64,000 nucleotides of DNA. Origin: Pseudomonas sp. 10-1B (GTDB taxonomy: Bacteria; Pseudomonadota; Gammaproteobacteria; Pseudomonadales; Pseudomonadaceae). The DNA is taken from positions 1-64,000 of the forward strand of contig NZ_JYKS01000039.1 of assembly GCF_000935045.1 (NCBI RefSeq), written 5' to 3'. The stretch's first letter is position 1. Every line of letters starts with the position of its first letter. A model generated the notes under the pieces. It was not told the origin of the DNA and made no database searches. It was given only the letters and a program-made list of their open reading frames with translations. Shown one piece after another: positions 41,896-49,734 of the stretch. The position numbers and the translations under genes are program-made.

Positions 41896-42294
41896 CTACC
41901 GCACTGACGCCGCCGTTGCCCGGTCACAGGCCAGCAACGAACGGATCAACAGCTTGATCTCATCCTTGAGCACCGTCACCTGGTCCAGGTGGGCAAACCG
42001 GCAATCAGCAATTTCATGCAGCGCCTTGGGGTGTGGTGCATCGGCAAATTCCGCCTCGAACACGTAGTGCATGCGCTCCGGCGTTTCATGGCGCATCAGC
42101 AAGGTCAATGTCTCAGCTTGCAACCCGGTTTCTTCCAGCAGTTCGCGCTCTGCAGCCTGCAGCGGCGTCTCGCCGGGTTCGATCTTGCCGCCCGGCAGGG
42201 TCCAGGCAGCGTTGGGCTTTCTCACCCATAACCATTTATGGGTTTGCTTGCCATGCCGGCAGATGATGGTGGCGCGATGCTTGACTGGCTTCAT
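41896..42294 (-). CDS. NUDIX hydrolase
   Basis: 132 residues with the Nudix box 'GGKIEPGETPLQAAERELLEETGLQ' compressed to GX5EX7REUXEEXGU (residues about 35-58). 'RHGKQTHKWLWVRKPNAAWTLPGGK' precedes it. Cleaves nucleoside-diphosphate-linked compounds, perhaps housecleaning of oxidised nucleotides. Start has no strong ribosome site, but GGAGGTTG lies close. Confidence 0.9.
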   Translation of the reverse strand: MKPVKHRATIICRHGKQTHKWLWVRKPNAAWTLPGGKIEPGETPLQAAERELLEETGLQAETLTLLMRHETPERMHYVFEAEFADAPHPKALHEIADCRFAHLDQVTVLKDEIKLLIRSLLACDRATAASVR

Positions 42295-42375
42295 TCAACC
42301 TCCTGGCCGAATCTTCTGTTCCATGAAGTTTCGGCCCCGGGCAGCGATGAACGTTGCGTTGAATATGACCAATGG

Positions 42376-45300
42376 TCAGTACGGCAGCGTGCCGCTCAAG
42401 GCCTCGATGGCCTCGACCAGCTCGTCATAGCCCACCGGCTTGTTCAGGTGCCGGTCGAAGCCCGACTGGCGCGACTTGTATTGATCGGCGCTGGCCCCGT
42501 AGCCGGTAAGGGCGATGGCGGGGGTATGGCGCAGGTGAACATGGGCGCGCAGGGCTTTGATCAATGCATGGCCGTCCATCACCGGCATGCCGATATCGGA
42601 CAGAATGATGTCGTACTCTTCGCCGGCAGCGGCCTCCAGGGCTGCACGCGGCTGGCTGAAGGCACTGACGCTGGCGCTCTCCATTTCCAGCAGTTCCTGC
42701 ATGACCTCCAGCACCTCGACGGAATCATCCACCAGCAACACGCGAATGCCGTTCAAGCGGCCCACGCTTGGCTGCTCCGTGCCCTGGGTGGCCTGCGGGT
42801 GCTGCACATCGCACAAGGGCAGGCAGACGGTGAAGGTGCAGCCCAGCCCAAGCCCTGGGGAGCTGGCGCGGACGCTACCGCCTTGGGCCTCGACCAGTTG
42901 CCGTACCAGCGACAGGCCTATACCCAGGCCCTCACGGCTGTGGTTGGCCAGCTGCGGCGAGGCTTGGCTGAACAGGTCGAAGATATGCTCCAGGCTGTCG
43001 TGGCTCAGGCCCACGCCGTGGTCGATCACCTGCAGGCGTGCCTGTTCTTCGTCGTGGCTCAGCACCAGGCGTATGTCACTGCCCGCCGGGCTGAACTTCA
43101 GTGCATTGTTCAGCAAGTTCCAGATGATCTGCTCCAGCCGGGTGACGTCGCCTTCGATCATCAACGGCAGCCCGTCGGCAGGCAGCTCCAGGCGTACCGT
43201 ACAAGGGTGTTGCTCACTCAGGACCACGTCATGGATGCCCTGCAGGATGGTGCGCAGGTCTACCGCCTCGGTCTTGAGCTTGAGCTTGCCGGTGCGAATG
43301 CGCGCCACATCCAGCAGGTCATCGATGATCCGCGCCTGGCTGGTTACCGCCTCGCAGATGGTGCCGACGGCCTTGCTGGCTGCGCTGATGTTCTTGAGCG
43401 ACGGCAAGCGGCGCAGGATTTCGGCATTCAGCTGGATCAGGTTGAGCGGGTGCTTGAGTTCGTGGGACATGACGGCGAAGAACTCGTCCTTCATGTGGCT
43501 GGTGTTCTGCGACTCGGCCAGCTGCTTGCTCAGGCGCTCTTCACCCAGGCGTACGCGTTCTTCGGCAGCGTGGCTGCTGCTGATATCGATGAAGGTCAGT
43601 ACGGTGCCGTCGATTTTCTGCTCGCTGGAGCGGTAGGGCAGCAGGCGTGCCAGGTACCAGTGATCGTTCTGACCGCCGACCTCACGCTCGATGGTGGTTT
43701 CGCCCTGGGCCACGGCGCGGGCGTCGTCGGCCAGCGCCGGGTAATCCAGGCGGTGGGTGATATCGAGCAGGGCGCGGCCGATGTCGACCGGCAGTATGTT
43801 GAACAGGTCGGCGGCCCGCGGCGTGAACCAGCGGATATGCAGGTTGCGGTCGACGAACACCGTGGCGATCTCGGTGCAGGCGATGAGGTTGCTCAGATAG
43901 TCGTTGACCTTGTCGGTTTCCTCGACCTTGTTCTTGAGCTCGTAGTTGACCGTCAGCAGTTCCTCGTTGATCGACTGCAGCTCTTCCTTGCTGGTTTCCA
44001 GCTCTTCGCTGGCCGAGCGCAGCTCTTCGTTGATCGCCTGCATTTCTTCGTTGGAAGCGGTCAATTCCTCACTGGAAACTTCCGATTGCTCGATCGTCTC
44101 CTGCAGTAGCAGGCGCGTGCGCTGCAACTCCCGCTCGAGGTTGTGCAGGACCATGCTTTCGGTCTGGCGAATGACGCCAGGCAACGGCAGGGATGGGTCG
44201 GGCGCACGTTCCTCGAACACCACCAGCAGGCAGTCAATGCCACTGGGGTCGTCCTTGTAGGGCTGCACGGTGATTTCCACCTGCAGCTTGCGTTCGGTAT
44301 CCACCTGTTCGACAGGGCGTGAGGTCACTGCTTCAGTACCCTGGCGCGCCTGGAACAGCGTGCTGCGCAGGGCCAGCCGCAGGCTTGGCAGCACCAGGTT
44401 GATCAGGTTGCGGCTTGGCTCGCCACCGGTCAGTTGCAAGAAACGGCCGACGCCTTCGCTCAGGTGCAGGATGTTGCCATCGACATCGACGATGAGGCTG
44501 GGCGACATGCGGCGCGACAGGGCGCGATGATGCAACTCGGCCAAGGACGGCTTGCGCCCGGGCTTGGCTTTGGCCAATTCCTGCAAGGATGTATTGGCAG
44601 CAGGCGTGCCGGGCAACTGGCGGCCAGAGCGGCGGCCTGCATTGCTGACATCGCGCGCGCGGAAAATGCGGTTGCGCTTGTCCACCGGGGTGAACAGTTC
44701 GGCGGCCACATCAGCCGATTCGGACGTGCCCAGGAACAGGTAGCCACCCGGGCGCAGGGCGAAATGGAACATCTGCAGGATGTCGCGCTGCACTTCGCGG
44801 TCCAGGTAGATCAGCAGGTTGCGGCAGACAACCAGGTCGATCTGCGAGAACGGCGGATCGGACAGCAGGTTGTGGCGGGCGAACAACACCTTCTCCCGCA
44901 CCTCCTTGCGCACCCGGTAATGCTGGTCTTCCTTGACGAAGAACTGGCGCAGCCGGCTGGGCGGCACATCGGTGACGATGGCCTCGGAGTAGGAGCCAGC
45001 GCGGGCGATGCCGATCGCGCGCTCGTCCAGGTCGGTGGCGAACACCTGCACCTTGCGCGCCCCTTGCTCCAGAGCCAGTTGTTCGCAGACCAGCATGGCC
45101 AGGCTGTAGGCCTCTTCGCCGGTGGAACAGCCGGCCGACCAGACACGGATCTCGTCCGCGCCCTCGGCGGGGTCACGTTCGCAGGCCAGCTGCGGCAGCA
45201 CATGGCGCTCCAGGGCCTCGAAGGCGTCACGGTCGCGGAAGAAGTTGGTCACGCCAATCAGCATGTCGGCCAGTAATGCCCTGGACTCCGCAGGGTGCTG

Positions 45301-46158
45301 CTCCAGGTAACGCAGGTAGCCCGTCAGGTCCGTTTGCCCGGTCACATGCAGGCGCCGCTCGATGCGCCGCAGCACGGTGGCGCGTTTGTAGTGTTGGAAG
45401 TCGTGGCCGGTGGTGCTGCGCAGTTGCAGGAGGATTTCTTCGAGCAGGGGCTCGGAGGCCTGGGCATCACCGGCGCGGGTGCCCAGGGCCGGTGGCAGGG
45501 TATCGTCCTCGATTTCGGGCAGCTTGACCTGGCGGGCATTGCGCCACAACTCCAGCAGTTTCTGTGGCATTTCCGCCGCTGGCAGCACCAGGTCAACCAT
45601 ACCGGTTGCAATCGCGGCGCGGGGCATGCTGTCGTACTGGGCGTCGTCTGGGGTTTGCACCAGGGTCACGCCGCCTTGCTCCTTGATCCGCGACAAACCC
45701 ACGGCACCGTCGGCACCGGTGCCGGACAGCACCACGCAGAAGGCATGGTCCTTGTGCACGTCGGCCAAGTCACGGAAGAACAGGTCGATGGCCACGTGGT
45801 CACCACGGCGCCGGTTGGCTGGGGTCACACGCAGGTAGCCATCGTTGGTGGACAGGCGATTGGCCGGCGAAATCACGTAGATGTGGTTGCGCTCGATGGG
45901 CACCGGCTCGGTCACTTGGCGCACCGGCATGCGCGTGGTTTCCTGGATGATGCGGTCGGCCACGCTCTGGTGGTCGGGCGACAGGTGCAACACCACCACG
46001 AAGGCCATGCCGCAATCGCTGGGCATTTGCCGGAACAACGTACAGATCGCCTCCAGGCCGCCCGCCGAGGCACCGATGCCCACGACCGGGAAATCCAGAT
46101 GGCTGGGACTGAGCGTGGGGTTCTGGGGCGATGCAGGTTGCTTGGAGGACGACTTCAT
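42376..46158 (-). CDS. CheB-CheR-PAS-histidine kinase-receiver fusion
   Basis: 1260 residues. Residues 20-215 form a CheB methylesterase domain ('GIGASAGGLEA' Ser, 'VLHLSPDH' His, 'LSGTGADGAVGL' Asp). About 235-500 form CheR methyltransferase ('WSAGCSTGEEAYSLAML', 'RNLLIYLDREVQ'). A coiled coil of repeated 'EELxxxNEEL' units near 690-770 follows, then PAS, then HisKA ('MSHELKHPLNLIQLN'), HATPase and a C-terminal receiver ('LVDDSVEVLEVM', 'DIILSDIGMPVMDGH'). No chemoreceptor or flagellar gene is nearby. Members regulate biofilm and stress responses in some pseudomonads. An IS4-like MITE sits about 50 bp upstream of the start. Confidence 0.93.
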   Translation of the reverse strand: MKSSSKQPASPQNPTLSPSHLDFPVVGIGASAGGLEAICTLFRQMPSDCGMAFVVVLHLSPDHQSVADRIIQETTRMPVRQVTEPVPIERNHIYVISPANRLSTNDGYLRVTPANRRRGDHVAIDLFFRDLADVHKDHAFCVVLSGTGADGAVGLSRIKEQGGVTLVQTPDDAQYDSMPRAAIATGMVDLVLPAAEMPQKLLELWRNARQVKLPEIEDDTLPPALGTRAGDAQASEPLLEEILLQLRSTTGHDFQHYKRATVLRRIERRLHVTGQTDLTGYLRYLEQHPAESRALLADMLIGVTNFFRDRDAFEALERHVLPQLACERDPAEGADEIRVWSAGCSTGEEAYSLAMLVCEQLALEQGARKVQVFATDLDERAIGIARAGSYSEAIVTDVPPSRLRQFFVKEDQHYRVRKEVREKVLFARHNLLSDPPFSQIDLVVCRNLLIYLDREVQRDILQMFHFALRPGGYLFLGTSESADVAAELFTPVDKRNRIFRARDVSNAGRRSGRQLPGTPAANTSLQELAKAKPGRKPSLAELHHRALSRRMSPSLIVDVDGNILHLSEGVGRFLQLTGGEPSRNLINLVLPSLRLALRSTLFQARQGTEAVTSRPVEQVDTERKLQVEITVQPYKDDPSGIDCLLVVFEERAPDPSLPLPGVIRQTESMVLHNLERELQRTRLLLQETIEQSEVSSEELTASNEEMQAINEELRSASEELETSKEELQSINEELLTVNYELKNKVEETDKVNDYLSNLIACTEIATVFVDRNLHIRWFTPRAADLFNILPVDIGRALLDITHRLDYPALADDARAVAQGETTIEREVGGQNDHWYLARLLPYRSSEQKIDGTVLTFIDISSSHAAEERVRLGEERLSKQLAESQNTSHMKDEFFAVMSHELKHPLNLIQLNAEILRRLPSLKNISAASKAVGTICEAVTSQARIIDDLLDVARIRTGKLKLKTEAVDLRTILQGIHDVVLSEQHPCTVRLELPADGLPLMIEGDVTRLEQIIWNLLNNALKFSPAGSDIRLVLSHDEEQARLQVIDHGVGLSHDSLEHIFDLFSQASPQLANHSREGLGIGLSLVRQLVEAQGGSVRASSPGLGLGCTFTVCLPLCDVQHPQATQGTEQPSVGRLNGIRVLLVDDSVEVLEVMQELLEMESASVSAFSQPRAALEAAAGEEYDIILSDIGMPVMDGHALIKALRAHVHLRHTPAIALTGYGASADQYKSRQSGFDRHLNKPVGYDELVEAIEALSGTLPY

Positions 46159-46206
46159 GGACGGAGCCTTGTGCAGACCGTGACGTTCGGCCCGAAGCAG
46201 CAGCCG

Positions 46207-46407
46207 GGCGTATGTGGCTAATACCAGTCAGTTAAGCGATGGGGGCCGCTATGCGGCCCATCGCCGGCAAGCCGGGCTCCCACGGGAACAGTGCAGACCT
46301 CAAGCCTTTCGCGGTCCCTGTGGGAGCTGGCTTGCCGGCGATGGGCTGCAAGGCAGCCCCAATGGCTGCCACTAAGGCTTAACTGACTGGCATTAGGCGT
46401 ATGTGGC
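46207..46407. mobile_element. MITE-like element with IS4-type ends and an internal REP pair
   Basis: The 12-bp direct repeat GGCGTATGTGGC occurs at 46207-46218 and 46396-46407. Between them, 46219-46395 begins TAATACCAGTCAGTTAAG and ends with its near-perfect reverse complement (right end reads TAATGCC...; one mismatch in 18). As I recall, the ends of IS4 read TAATGCCGATCAGTTAAG and IS4 makes 11-13-bp target duplications, so the ends and duplication match that group. The interior carries an inverted REP pair and no ORF. Confidence 0.8.
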
Positions 46408-46654
46408 AGGATTATAGGCTGCCTGATGAAACAATCGCGAGCCGTGGACACCCCCGCAATGACGTTGAGACCACAGGCTGAGAAGAAAGATGCGATCGCC
46501 CTTCAACCACCACGCAAATATTTTGCCTGCGCGTGTTTTGTGTCACCGGTCAGCTGCCGGCAAAACTATTGAGCAGAGCGGCCAATCGGCGGCTCGGAAG
46601 CAAGGCATGGCACAGCTTCATGTGCATGGCCAATCCATCGCAAGGAGAAACGAC

Positions 46655-46864
46655 ATGGCGCAGGATCAACAGCGAACCAGCCAGCGCGGCGGTACCAAGG
46701 AAACCAACCCAGGCAACTTCGCCAACGATCGTGAACGGGCCTCCCGAGCGGGCCACAAAGGCGGGCAGGCCTCTGGCGGCAATTTCGCCAACGATCGCCA
46801 ACGGGCATCGGAAGCTGGGCGCAAGGGCGGGCAGAACAGCCACGGCGGTGGCCGCCAACAGTGA
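46655..46864 (+). CDS. KGG-repeat stress protein (two-repeat form)
   Basis: 69 residues with two 'GNFANDR' repeats: 'NPGNFANDRERASRAGHKGG' and 'GGNFANDRQRASEAGRKGG'. AAGGAGAAACGAC precedes the ATG. It is the longer relative of the KGG protein at 24009 and is probably under general stress control. The MITE at 46.2-46.4 kb lies in its upstream region. Confidence 0.88.
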   Translation: MAQDQQRTSQRGGTKETNPGNFANDRERASRAGHKGGQASGGNFANDRQRASEAGRKGGQNSHGGGRQQ

Positions 46865-46955
46865 ATTGGCACACTCGCTGAAACCAGGCAGCGATTTCGG
46901 GCCTGACGGCCCGGAATCGCGTCATCTCGCTAACAGGTCGCTGGCAGGCGCGCAC

Positions 46956-47381
46956 TCATGTACTCGGGCCCTGGTCACCGTCCTTGGCCTTTGCAGTGGC
47001 CGGGAGTGCAACTCGACTGAGCTGACCTGCATACTTGCGGCGAGGATTAGCCCCGCGAACGGGCACTTTAGCGATAGATTCCTGCTGCCCGAGCGGTGGC
47101 GTGCAAGTGGCTTTGGTTGCCATGGCCAACCCCAGACGCAGGCCGAACTTCCTCAGGATGGCTTCGATGGTGCCCAAGGTGGGATTACCCTTGTCCTTCT
47201 CGATCTGGTACAGGGCCTTGGTCGACATGTTGCACATGGCAGCAAAAGTGTCCTGGTCCAGACCGGTTACCTCAAGCCGTAGTCGGCGAATAGCGGTTCC
47301 CAGGGTTTCGCTTCCCCTGTCGTGCTGCAGCATGATGTCGTCGATCAACTGCTTGCGCCGTTCGTGTGTGATCTCTTTCAT
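46956..47381 (-). CDS. hipB: HipB-like XRE antitoxin
   Basis: 141 residues. The helix-turn-helix of the XRE family covers about residues 25-85: 'LGTAIRRLRLEVTGLDQDTFAAMCNMSTKALYQIEKDKGNPTLGTIEAILRKFGLRL'-type core. It has an unusually long C-terminal tail (about 45 residues) beyond the HTH, rich in Lys, Pro and Ala. The ATG at 47381 overlaps the hipA stop (ATGA); a second ATG at 47393 lies within hipA. Antitoxin placed after the toxin, opposite to E. coli hipBA. Confidence 0.82.
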   Translation of the reverse strand: MKEITHERRKQLIDDIMLQHDRGSETLGTAIRRLRLEVTGLDQDTFAAMCNMSTKALYQIEKDKGNPTLGTIEAILRKFGLRLGLAMATKATCTPPLGQQESIAKVPVRGANPRRKYAGQLSRVALPATAKAKDGDQGPST

Positions 47382-48694
47382 CGAAGCCCCCATTCAACCA
47401 AGCGCTTGTCCAAATTGTTCAGCGGGATGGACTGAGCGCGCCTCACTTGCTCTGGAAGATCGACCAGCAGGTCTGGTAAAGCTCGAAACATTTCAGCCGC
47501 CGCACGCACGCGCTCGAACAGCACGTCAGGGCTCACATAGTCGTGGAAGTACTGGCAGATTGTGCGCCAGTCTGGGCTTCCCTTGTGCTCGGGCTTCCAC
47601 TTGGTCACCCGGGTAACGCCTTCCGGATCGAGCACCATCGGCGCAAGGTCGTAAATCGGCGCCAGCTCGAATCTGTCCCGATACCTGAAAATGGCCATGT
47701 TGCGCCCGTGGTTGTCAGAGTTTCCGAGGATGCGGTTGAGCAGGTCGCGGCGCAGGTACTCGAACACCAGCTCCTCAAGCTCTGAGCCCTGCCCATTGGT
47801 ACGCCACAGGTGGATCAGACGGCTGATCACCTCTTCATGACTCAGCCTCGATCCAGGCTCGGTGTTCTCACACACGGAATAGATCGATTCGACCGGAATC
47901 CTTTCCACCACACCGTTGGTGATTCGCCGATCGAAGCGCGGCATCCACAGGCTCGGTTTATCGGCTTCCTCAAGCGCCAGTCCATCCGTGGATATCGTGT
48001 GCAAGCCCAGCTGAGCGATCGCTTTGTAGTAGTGGTACTCCGTGCGCAGGATGTTCTTGTCGAGTTCAGTGGCTTGGTTGCGCGCAAATTTCACCAGCCA
48101 ATGGCGGCGCGCAAGGGCGTCAGGCAGCATGGCATCGGCATGGAGCGCGCCATCTTCCCCCTCCACCATGATCAGCTTCGGCGCTTCGCCCTGAGCCCCC
48201 GTCGCACCGCCTAGCGCAGCGCCTGACTCATAGGCGTACTCCAGAAATTCGTTCGTCCGGTCTACAACCTCTTTACGCGGGAAAGCCTCCATGCGGGTTT
48301 GATTGATCTGCTCGAAAGACTCCTTCACGCGCAAATGGCCAATGGGCGAGGGCGTGCAGCGCCTGAGAAGGAAAAAGTCCATGTCCATCCCATCAGGCTT
48401 TTCCCCACCGAATCGCTTCTGCAACGACGTACGGGCGGCCCCGGCCGGTATGATGTCGTAGATGAAGGGCGGATACCCTTTGCTATCGACAGGGTTCCAG
48501 CCCAGCGGAAGGTTCACGCTGATAGCGGGCTCGAACGGCGTCTCTAGCTTGTCGAGGAATTCGATCAGATAGTGCTGGGCGTAAGAGACGCTGCATCGCG
48601 ACTCCTCAACCTTCTGAACATTCGACACAGAAAGCAGCATTGCATCGCGCCAATGGCCTTCAACGTACGTCTGGATAGTGAGATGTCCTGACAT
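47378..48694 (-). CDS. hipA: HipA-family kinase toxin
   Basis: 438 residues with the HipA kinase fold: the Gly-rich loop 'GAALGGATGAQGEAPKLIM', the catalytic loop 'ILGNSDNHGRNMAIFRY' (Asp about residue 327) and the metal-binding 'LAPIYDLAPMVLD'. E. coli HipA phosphorylates glutamyl-tRNA synthetase; the target here is unknown. No frameshift, so it may be active. It begins 100 bp downstream of a 16-bp perfect palindrome. Confidence 0.88.
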   Translation of the reverse strand: MSGHLTIQTYVEGHWRDAMLLSVSNVQKVEESRCSVSYAQHYLIEFLDKLETPFEPAISVNLPLGWNPVDSKGYPPFIYDIIPAGAARTSLQKRFGGEKPDGMDMDFFLLRRCTPSPIGHLRVKESFEQINQTRMEAFPRKEVVDRTNEFLEYAYESGAALGGATGAQGEAPKLIMVEGEDGALHADAMLPDALARRHWLVKFARNQATELDKNILRTEYHYYKAIAQLGLHTISTDGLALEEADKPSLWMPRFDRRITNGVVERIPVESIYSVCENTEPGSRLSHEEVISRLIHLWRTNGQGSELEELVFEYLRRDLLNRILGNSDNHGRNMAIFRYRDRFELAPIYDLAPMVLDPEGVTRVTKWKPEHKGSPDWRTICQYFHDYVSPDVLFERVRAAAEMFRALPDLLVDLPEQVRRAQSIPLNNLDKRLVEWGLR

Positions 48695-48720
48695 GGCGAC
48701 CCATACAATCGGAATTATGA

Positions 48721-48809
48721 TGCCGAATAGTGTGGATCAAACAACAGCTTTCGGCAATATGATTCCGGTTACCGCCGGAGGATAGATCACATCCAGCATT
48801 ATAATGCTG
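48721..48809. promoter_or_regulatory. Palindromic operator region upstream of hipAB
   Basis: Three inverted repeats lie just before hipA: TGCCGAA...TTCGGCA (48721-48756), TCCGG-N6-CCGGA (48764-48779) and the perfect 16-bp palindrome CAGCATTATAATGCTG (48794-48809). HipB proteins bind such palindromes to repress their own operon, so this is the natural operator region. Confidence 0.5.
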
Positions 48810-48954
48810 ATTGATGAGATGGATAGCGGCGGTGCAACGGCCTGGATGCCGGGCTCCAAGGCCACTCGTACCATACGTTCGACAAAATTTTGAATTTTCT
48901 GGCCATGCCCAGATCAATCAGGGTGTCATCCATGGAGAAGAGGAGGCCCCCGCG

Positions 48955-49224
48955 ATGCCTGGCCCACAGCTGTACATCATCGATTACCAACTGCATGGCC
49001 AACCGCGCAGTTTCATCATTCGTCTGGAGCGGCTGGACAATGCCGAGGCCTGGCATTGGGCAAGTTGCGATGCGGGCATCGGCATCATTCCCAAGTTCGG
49101 CCGCGAGAAGATCCGCAAGGTCAGCAGGCCGATGGCCGAGCGCTACGGGATCACCGCTGTGAGTTGGCGGGTATCGGGGGGCAAGCCGAACCAGTCGGTG
49201 GGTGACCCGGCGGCTACGGTTTGA
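48955..49224 (+). CDS. Small conserved Pseudomonas protein (DUF6555-like)
   Basis: 89 residues: 'PQLYIIDYQLHGQPRSFIIRLERLDNAEAWHWASCDAGIGIIPKFGREKIRKVSRPMAERYGITAVSWRV'-type sequence, a single compact domain. I recall this pattern as DUF6555 but cannot verify. AGAGGAGGCCCCCGCG gives a strong ribosome site for the ATG at 48955; an upstream in-frame ATG at 48811 crosses the hipA operator region and is less likely. Function unknown. Confidence 0.75.
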   Translation: MPGPQLYIIDYQLHGQPRSFIIRLERLDNAEAWHWASCDAGIGIIPKFGREKIRKVSRPMAERYGITAVSWRVSGGKPNQSVGDPAATV

Positions 49225-49256
49225 TACCCCAGGCTTCAGCCATTATCGGGATCCCC

Positions 49257-49343
49257 TGTGGGAGCGGGCGCGCCCGCGAAGAACCCAACGCGGTGCATGG
49301 CACCGGCTGCGCCGGTGTTCGCGGGCACGCCCGCTCCCACAGG
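49257..49343. repeat. REP pair with linker hairpin
   Basis: 'tgtgggagcgggcgcgcccgcgaagaa', the linker 'caccggctgcgccggtg', then 'ttcgcgggcacgcccgctcccaca'. Same architecture as at 19.5 and 36.5 kb. It lies between convergent genes. Confidence 0.85.
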
Positions 49344-49407
49344 GATGGTGCAAGGTTTCAGGTTCTGCGTAAGCCGGTTAATCCTGCAGTAAGTATTCTG
49401 CCGAGCG

Positions 49408-49578
49408 TCAGGCACCGGACTCAGGGTCGCTGGCGGGTACACCCGGGCGGTTTTCTTCGTCATCGGTAATGTGGGGGTCGGTATCCGGGTCATCTGCCTG
49501 GTCATTGCGCCGGTCTGGTTCCAGCTCCGGCCAGTCATCCTGTGCGCTGCCGCCGCCCATTCGCAGTAAGTCATTCAT
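49408..49578 (-). CDS. Small acidic protein
   Basis: 56 residues: 'MNDLLRMGGGSAQDDWPELEPDRRNDQADD' and a tail rich in Asp, Glu and Pro; no domain. CGAGGGTTGCCAG precedes the ATG at 49578. It starts immediately beyond the paaZ terminator, so it is either an independent short gene or reached by readthrough. Resembles the other small acidic proteins at 12.5 and 14.3 kb. Confidence 0.55.
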   Translation of the reverse strand: MNDLLRMGGGSAQDDWPELEPDRRNDQADDPDTDPHITDDEENRPGVPASDPESGA

Positions 49579-49600
49579 CTGGCAACCCTCGCTTTCGATG

Positions 49601-49627
49601 AAAAAACGGCCCGCGATCAGGCGGGCC
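49601..49627 (-). terminator. Rho-independent terminator after paaZ
   Basis: On the minus strand GGCCCGC-loop-GCGGGCC is followed by a run of six T residues. It lies about 110 bp beyond the paaZ stop and closes the paaABCDE-transport-paaZ unit. Confidence 0.75.
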
Positions 49628-49734
49628 CAATACAGGAGTGAGAGGCGAAGCCATTGACCACCCCTCATTGAATCAGAGGGGTAAAGGCCAGGGACGGTCG
49701 ATTGAATGCGCGCCGCCCCTGACCAACGGTGCCA

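Noticed and set aside
42238..44109. 623-residue open frame on the + strand
   Set aside because: Antisense shadow of the CheB-CheR-kinase gene with no domain match or ribosome site.
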